Position numbers and translations under genes: made by a program. This document shows, piece by piece, positions 5,833 through 8,625 of a DNA stretch of 8,625 nucleotides. The stretch is from Coriobacteriia bacterium (GTDB taxonomy: Bacteria; Actinomycetota; Coriobacteriia; Anaerosomatales; JAUVQN01). Each line of letters opens with the position of its first letter. The stretch's first letter is position 1. The DNA lies in NCBI GenBank assembly GCA_030598125.1, contig JAUVQN010000055.1, positions 1-8,625 on the forward strand, read 5' to 3'. The notes under the pieces are model-generated. The model ran no database searches and had not been told where the DNA came from. It worked only from the letters and a program-made list of their open reading frames with translations.

Positions 5833-7050
5833 TCACCTTCGCGTATCGGGTCGCTGCTCCAAGACCGCATGGATCATATCCAGCGCCGCATCGGCGTCCG
5901 ACTGGGTGCAGACGAGCGGCGGGAGGATCCTCACGACACTGTCCCCTATGTTGTTGAGGATGACACCCTCGTCGAGCGCTGAGGCCGCTACGTCCACGGC
6001 TATCGGCTCCGCGAGCTGAGCGCCGATCATCAGTCCGGCACCGCGCACCTCCACGATGCCCCCCGTCTCGCGCCCGATGGCCTCGAGCCGCGCCCGCACG
6101 TAGGCGCCCACACGCTCCGCGGCCGCGCCGAGGTGCTCCGACTCGAGCGCGCCGAGCGCAGCCAGTCCCGCCGCGCACACCACGGGCCCTCCCCCGAACG
6201 TCGTCGCGTGGTCGCCGGGACCGAACGCTTCCGCCACCGCCCTCGCGGCGACCACGGCCCCGATAGGCAGACCGTTGGCCAGCGACTTCGCCATGGTCAC
6301 GACGTCTGGCTCGACGCCGTAGCCCTGGAAGGCGAACGCGGGTCCCGTCCGATAGCAGCCCGTCTGCACCTCGTCGAGCATCAGGAGTACTCCCCGCTCG
6401 TTGCAGAGGCGCTCCGCTCCCTTCAGGTAGGCGCGGTCGCAGGGATGCACGCCGCCCTCCCCCTGCACCGGCTCGAGCAGGACCGCGCACGTGTCGCGCG
6501 TGATCGCCGCCTCGAGCGCGTCGAGGTCGTTCAGGGGCACGTGCCGGAAGCCTGGCGGCAGCGGCTCGAACGGCTCGTGTTTCGCCGGCTGCCCCGTGGC
6601 AGCGAGCGTCGCGAGGGTGCGGCCGTGGAAGCTGCCGAGCGCCGTGACGATCTCGACGCAGCGGCGGCCTTTGTGGGTCACACCCCACCTGCGAGCGAGC
6701 TTGATGGCGCCTTCGTTGGCCTCGGCGCCCGAGTTCGCGAAGAAGACCTTCCGCTCGCCGCCGGCGAGCTCCGAGATCCGTTCGGCGAGCGCGCCCTGGT
6801 GCTCCGAGTAGTAGAGGTTCGAGACATGCGTGAGCCTCCCCACCTGCTCGCGGACGGCCTCCACGACGGCAGGGTGAGAGTGTCCGAGGTTCACCGCGCC
6901 GATCCCCGACACGAAGTCCAGGTACTCACGCCCGCCGTCGTCGACGAGCGTCATGCCGCGCCCTTCGACGAAGAGCACGTGCTTGCGCGAGTACGTGCCG
7001 ATGTGGAACGCCGCATCCATTGCGACGGCCCTATCGAGCCTCTCGCCCAT
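5833..7050 (-). CDS. argD: Acetylornithine aminotransferase
   Basis: ArgD is a pyridoxal-phosphate enzyme of class-III aminotransferase type. It converts N-acetylglutamate semialdehyde to N-acetylornithine using glutamate, and some homologues also serve lysine synthesis. The 405 residues are of normal length. Visible family motifs are HVSNLYYSE, the cofactor phosphate-binding NSGAEANE (106-113), SFHGRT (140-145), EPVQGEGG, LDEVQTG with cofactor-contacting D226, and the Schiff-base lysine K255 in MAKSLANGLPIG. After DEVQTG the sequence reads CYRTG where most homologues have a small residue and Gly before RTG, a mild oddity. The ATG at 7050 follows a strong GGGGGAGGGGGG tract (7058-7069) and lies 3 bases after the argB stop. 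A second in-frame ATG at 7020 lacks a good ribosome binding site. argR begins 4 bases after its stop. Confidence 0.96.
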   Translation of the reverse strand: MGERLDRAVAMDAAFHIGTYSRKHVLFVEGRGMTLVDDGGREYLDFVSGIGAVNLGHSHPAVVEAVREQVGRLTHVSNLYYSEHQGALAERISELAGGERKVFFANSGAEANEGAIKLARRWGVTHKGRRCVEIVTALGSFHGRTLATLAATGQPAKHEPFEPLPPGFRHVPLNDLDALEAAITRDTCAVLLEPVQGEGGVHPCDRAYLKGAERLCNERGVLLMLDEVQTGCYRTGPAFAFQGYGVEPDVVTMAKSLANGLPIGAVVAARAVAEAFGPGDHATTFGGGPVVCAAGLAALGALESEHLGAAAERVGAYVRARLEAIGRETGGIVEVRGAGLMIGAQLAEPIAVDVAASALDEGVILNNIGDSVVRILPPLVCTQSDADAALDMIHAVLEQRPDTRR

Positions 7051-7053
7051 GGC

Positions 7054-7920
7054 TCAACCCCCCTCCCCCGTATGCGTGATCATCGTACCGACGCCCTCGT
7101 CGGTGAATACTTCCAGCAAGAGCGCATGCTCGACCGCGCCGTTGAGGACGTGTGCGCGACGCACGCCCGCGTCGAGCGCTTCGACGCACGCCTGGACCTT
7201 CGGGATCATCCCGCTGGAGAGGGCGTCCGACTCGAGGATCTCCCGCGCCTGCCCCAGCGCAAGCGAGCTTATCAGCGATGAGGGATCCTCCACGTCCCGG
7301 TAGAGCCCGTCCACGTCCGTGAGGAAGATCACCTTCTCGCTGCCGAGTGCCGCGGCTACCTCGCCCGCCACAGTGTCCGCGTTGATGTTGTACGATCCGC
7401 CCTCTTCGCCCACGCCCACGGACGCGATCACGGGGATGAAGCCGTCATCCACGAGTCTCATGAGCACCGACGTGTCCACTCGCTTCACCCGACCGACACG
7501 GCCGAGACGCTCCGAGATGGGCTCGGCGGTGAGCAGGTTCGCGTCGTCGCCGGACACGCCGATCGCGAACTTCCCGTGCCGGTTGATGGCGGCGACGAGC
7601 GTCTTGTTGACGTTGCCCACGAGCACCATCTTGACGAGTTCCATCGTGGCGTCGTCGGTCACCCGGAGTCCGTCGACGAACTCCACCTCCATGCCCAGCC
7701 GGCCCATGTAGTCGTCGATGTACGGACCGCCACCGTGCACGATGACCGGGTTCAGACCGACGAGCTTCATCAGCACGATGTCCTGGGCGACCGACTCCCT
7801 GAGAGCCGCGTCGGTCATCGCGGAACCGCCGTACTTGATGACGGCGATCTTGCCGCAGGCGGCCTTGATCCACGGAAGGGCCTCGGTCAGCGTTCGTGCC
7901 TTGAAGAGCAGCTCCTCCAT
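7054..7920 (-). CDS. argB: Acetylglutamate kinase, arginine-sensitive type
   Basis: ArgB phosphorylates N-acetylglutamate with ATP, the second step of the acetylated arginine pathway. The 288-residue protein shows the amino-acid kinase fold motifs: VIKYGGSAM with K29, the glycine loop VHGGGP at 61-66, GLRVTDD at 84-90, and YNINADTVAGEVAAAL. It begins with an extra helix (about residues 1-22, ending EALPWIKAACGK). This helix is typical of hexameric, arginine-inhibited kinases such as those of Thermotoga and Pseudomonas, and is absent from the E. coli enzyme. Feedback inhibition by arginine is therefore likely (inference). The ATG at 7920 is chosen over a 23-residue upstream extension because GGGGAGGT at 7928-7935 lies 7 bases before it; the extension runs into the argJ end. 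It follows argJ by 17 bases. Confidence 0.97.
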   Translation of the reverse strand: MEELLFKARTLTEALPWIKAACGKIAVIKYGGSAMTDAALRESVAQDIVLMKLVGLNPVIVHGGGPYIDDYMGRLGMEVEFVDGLRVTDDATMELVKMVLVGNVNKTLVAAINRHGKFAIGVSGDDANLLTAEPISERLGRVGRVKRVDTSVLMRLVDDGFIPVIASVGVGEEGGSYNINADTVAGEVAAALGSEKVIFLTDVDGLYRDVEDPSSLISSLALGQAREILESDALSSGMIPKVQACVEALDAGVRRAHVLNGAVEHALLLEVFTDEGVGTMITHTGEGG

Positions 7921-7927
7921 GCGGCGC

Positions 7928-7935
7928 ACCTCCCC
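7928..7935 (-). promoter_or_regulatory. Ribosome binding site of argB
   Basis: The minus strand reads GGGGAGGT, nearly a full Shine-Dalgarno match, 7 bases before the ATG at 7920 and just after the argJ stop codon at 7938-7940. It decides the argB start against the in-frame ATG at 7989. Confidence 0.85.
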
Positions 7936-7937
7936 TC

Positions 7938-8625
7938 TCAGGTCGTGTAGTCGGCGTTGATCCGAACGTACTCGTACGTGAGATCGCACGTGAGCACCGT
8001 CGCGCGTGCCTCGCCCACGTTGAGACCCACGACTACCTCGATCTCACGGGTCGCGAGCACAGCGGCGGCCTCCTCCTCGTCGAACGGCACCGCCGAGCCG
8101 CCCTCGGCGAGCACGACGTCGCCGAAGCGGACCTCGATGGAATCGGGATCCACGTGGGCCTCCGAGGCTCCGACGGCCGACACGACGCGTCCCCAGTTGG
8201 GATCGCCGCCGAACACGGCGCATTTGAAGAGGGGCGACTCGGCGACCGCTCTCGCGGCGGCCACGGCTTCGCTCTCGTCCCTGGCGCCCTCCACGACCAC
8301 CTCGACGAGCTTGGTGGCCCCTTCGCCGTCCTCGACGATCATCCGGGCGAGCAGCCCGCAGACGTCGGCGACGGCTCCGGCCACCGCGTCGTATGCGCTC
8401 GAGCCGGACTCGATCGGCTCGCCGCCCGCGGCGCCGTTCGCCATCAGAAGACACATGTCGTTCGTGGAGGACTCACCGTCGACGGTGATCCGGTGGAAGC
8501 TCGACTCCACGGCCGCGCCCAGCGCCGCGGACGTCGCCGACGGCGAGAGCGGCGCGTCCGTCGTCAGGATGCACAGCATCGTGGCCATGTCGGGCCGTAT
8601 CATGCCGGCCCCCTTGGCCATCCCG
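7938..8625 (-). CDS. argJ: Glutamate N-acetyltransferase ArgJ, beta chain (5' partial)
   Basis: ArgJ moves the acetyl group from N-acetylornithine to glutamate, releasing ornithine and recycling acetyl groups. Bifunctional versions also use acetyl-CoA. The precursor cuts itself before a conserved Thr, which becomes the catalytic N-terminal nucleophile of the beta chain. Here AKGAGMIRPDMATML holds that site: cleavage is expected between Ala and Thr, with the Thr codon at 8580-8582. The window therefore contains the whole ~214-residue beta chain and only the last 15 or so residues of the alpha chain. Other family motifs are VDGESSTND, EDGEGATKL, GGDPNWGR and the C-terminal YVRINADYTT. The ATG at 8621 is internal, not a start: it follows an in-frame Gly codon, and the true start lies beyond the right edge. 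Whether it is mono- or bifunctional cannot be read from this part. Confidence 0.96.
   Translation of the reverse strand, partial: GMAKGAGMIRPDMATMLCILTTDAPLSPSATSAALGAAVESSFHRITVDGESSTNDMCLLMANGAAGGEPIESGSSAYDAVAGAVADVCGLLARMIVEDGEGATKLVEVVVEGARDESEAVAAARAVAESPLFKCAVFGGDPNWGRVVSAVGASEAHVDPDSIEVRFGDVVLAEGGSAVPFDEEEAAAVLATREIEVVVGLNVGEARATVLTCDLTYEYVRINADYTT

Larger units (their letters stand above)
1080..8625 (-). other. argJBDRGH-mpg-NIF3 operon
   Basis: Eight same-strand genes are joined by gaps of 17, 3, 4, 42 and 3 bases, then overlaps of 4 and 14 bases. Ribosome binding sites lie inside or against the preceding stop codons for argB, argR, argH and the NIF3 gene. I found no internal terminator and no recognisable promoter. 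One transcript starting upstream of the window (probably before argC) is the simplest reading. ArgR control of the whole unit, including mpg and the NIF3 gene, is inferred from this layout and not shown by a visible operator. Confidence 0.75.

Noticed and set aside
5829..5870. 14-residue longer ArgR from an ATG at 5870
   Set aside because: It lies within argD, whereas the ATG at 5828 has a correctly spaced AAGGTG and the usual ArgR N-terminus.
4236..5957. 573-codon plus-strand open frame opposite argG and argR
   Set aside because: It lies wholly antisense to genes with intact catalytic motifs, spans gene boundaries and has no recognisable domain. Long antisense frames are expected in GC-rich codon-biased DNA.
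6133..7281. 382-codon plus-strand open frame opposite argD and argB
   Set aside because: Antisense shadow crossing the argB-argD junction, with no family features.

Overview
This window is a high-GC bacterial chromosome segment. Most of it is an arginine-biosynthesis operon on the minus strand, read right to left from the window edge: argJ (partial) - argB - argD - argR - argG - argH. Two further genes are tightly joined downstream of argH: a 3-methyladenine DNA glycosylase (mpg) and a long-form NIF3/DUF34 metal-binding protein. The end of a penicillin-binding protein gene on the plus strand converges on this operon from the left. High GC, tight gene packing, GTG starts, an ArgR encoded inside the cluster and the J-B-D-R-G-H order all fit an actinobacterium. 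An anaerobic or early-branching lineage (Coriobacteriia-like) is possible, but this is inference and no marker gene here settles it.

Layout. 1-1007: transpeptidase half and Pro/Glu-rich tail of a PBP (plus strand, 5' end outside the window). 1008-1079: short convergent spacer with a GC-rich hairpin. 1080-2030: NIF3-like protein. 2017-2721: mpg. 2718-4139: argH. 4143-5363: argG. 5406-5828: argR. 5833-7050: argD. 7054-7920: argB. 7938-8625: argJ, essentially its beta chain.

How the genes work together. ArgJ recycles acetyl groups, ArgB phosphorylates N-acetylglutamate and ArgD aminates the semialdehyde to N-acetylornithine. ArgJ then yields ornithine, and ArgG and ArgH turn citrulline into arginine. 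ArgR is the arginine-sensing repressor and is co-transcribed with the genes it probably controls. The two steps not visible are ArgC (probably upstream, outside the window) and ornithine carbamoyltransferase (ArgF). ArgF is missing from the place between argD and argR where mycobacteria carry it. ArgB has the N-terminal helix of arginine-inhibited kinases, which suits the acetyl-recycling pathway.

Junctions are very tight: gaps of 17, 3, 4, 42 and 3 bases, then overlaps of 4 and 14 bases. The operon therefore appears to extend through mpg and the NIF3 gene. No ARG box, tRNA, rRNA, CRISPR array, insertion sequence or phage gene was recognised. I see no undescribed system. The points most worth a second look are the missing argF, the coupling of a DNA-repair gene and a NIF3 gene to argH, and the largest gap (argR-argG), which holds a hairpin against the argG ribosome binding site.
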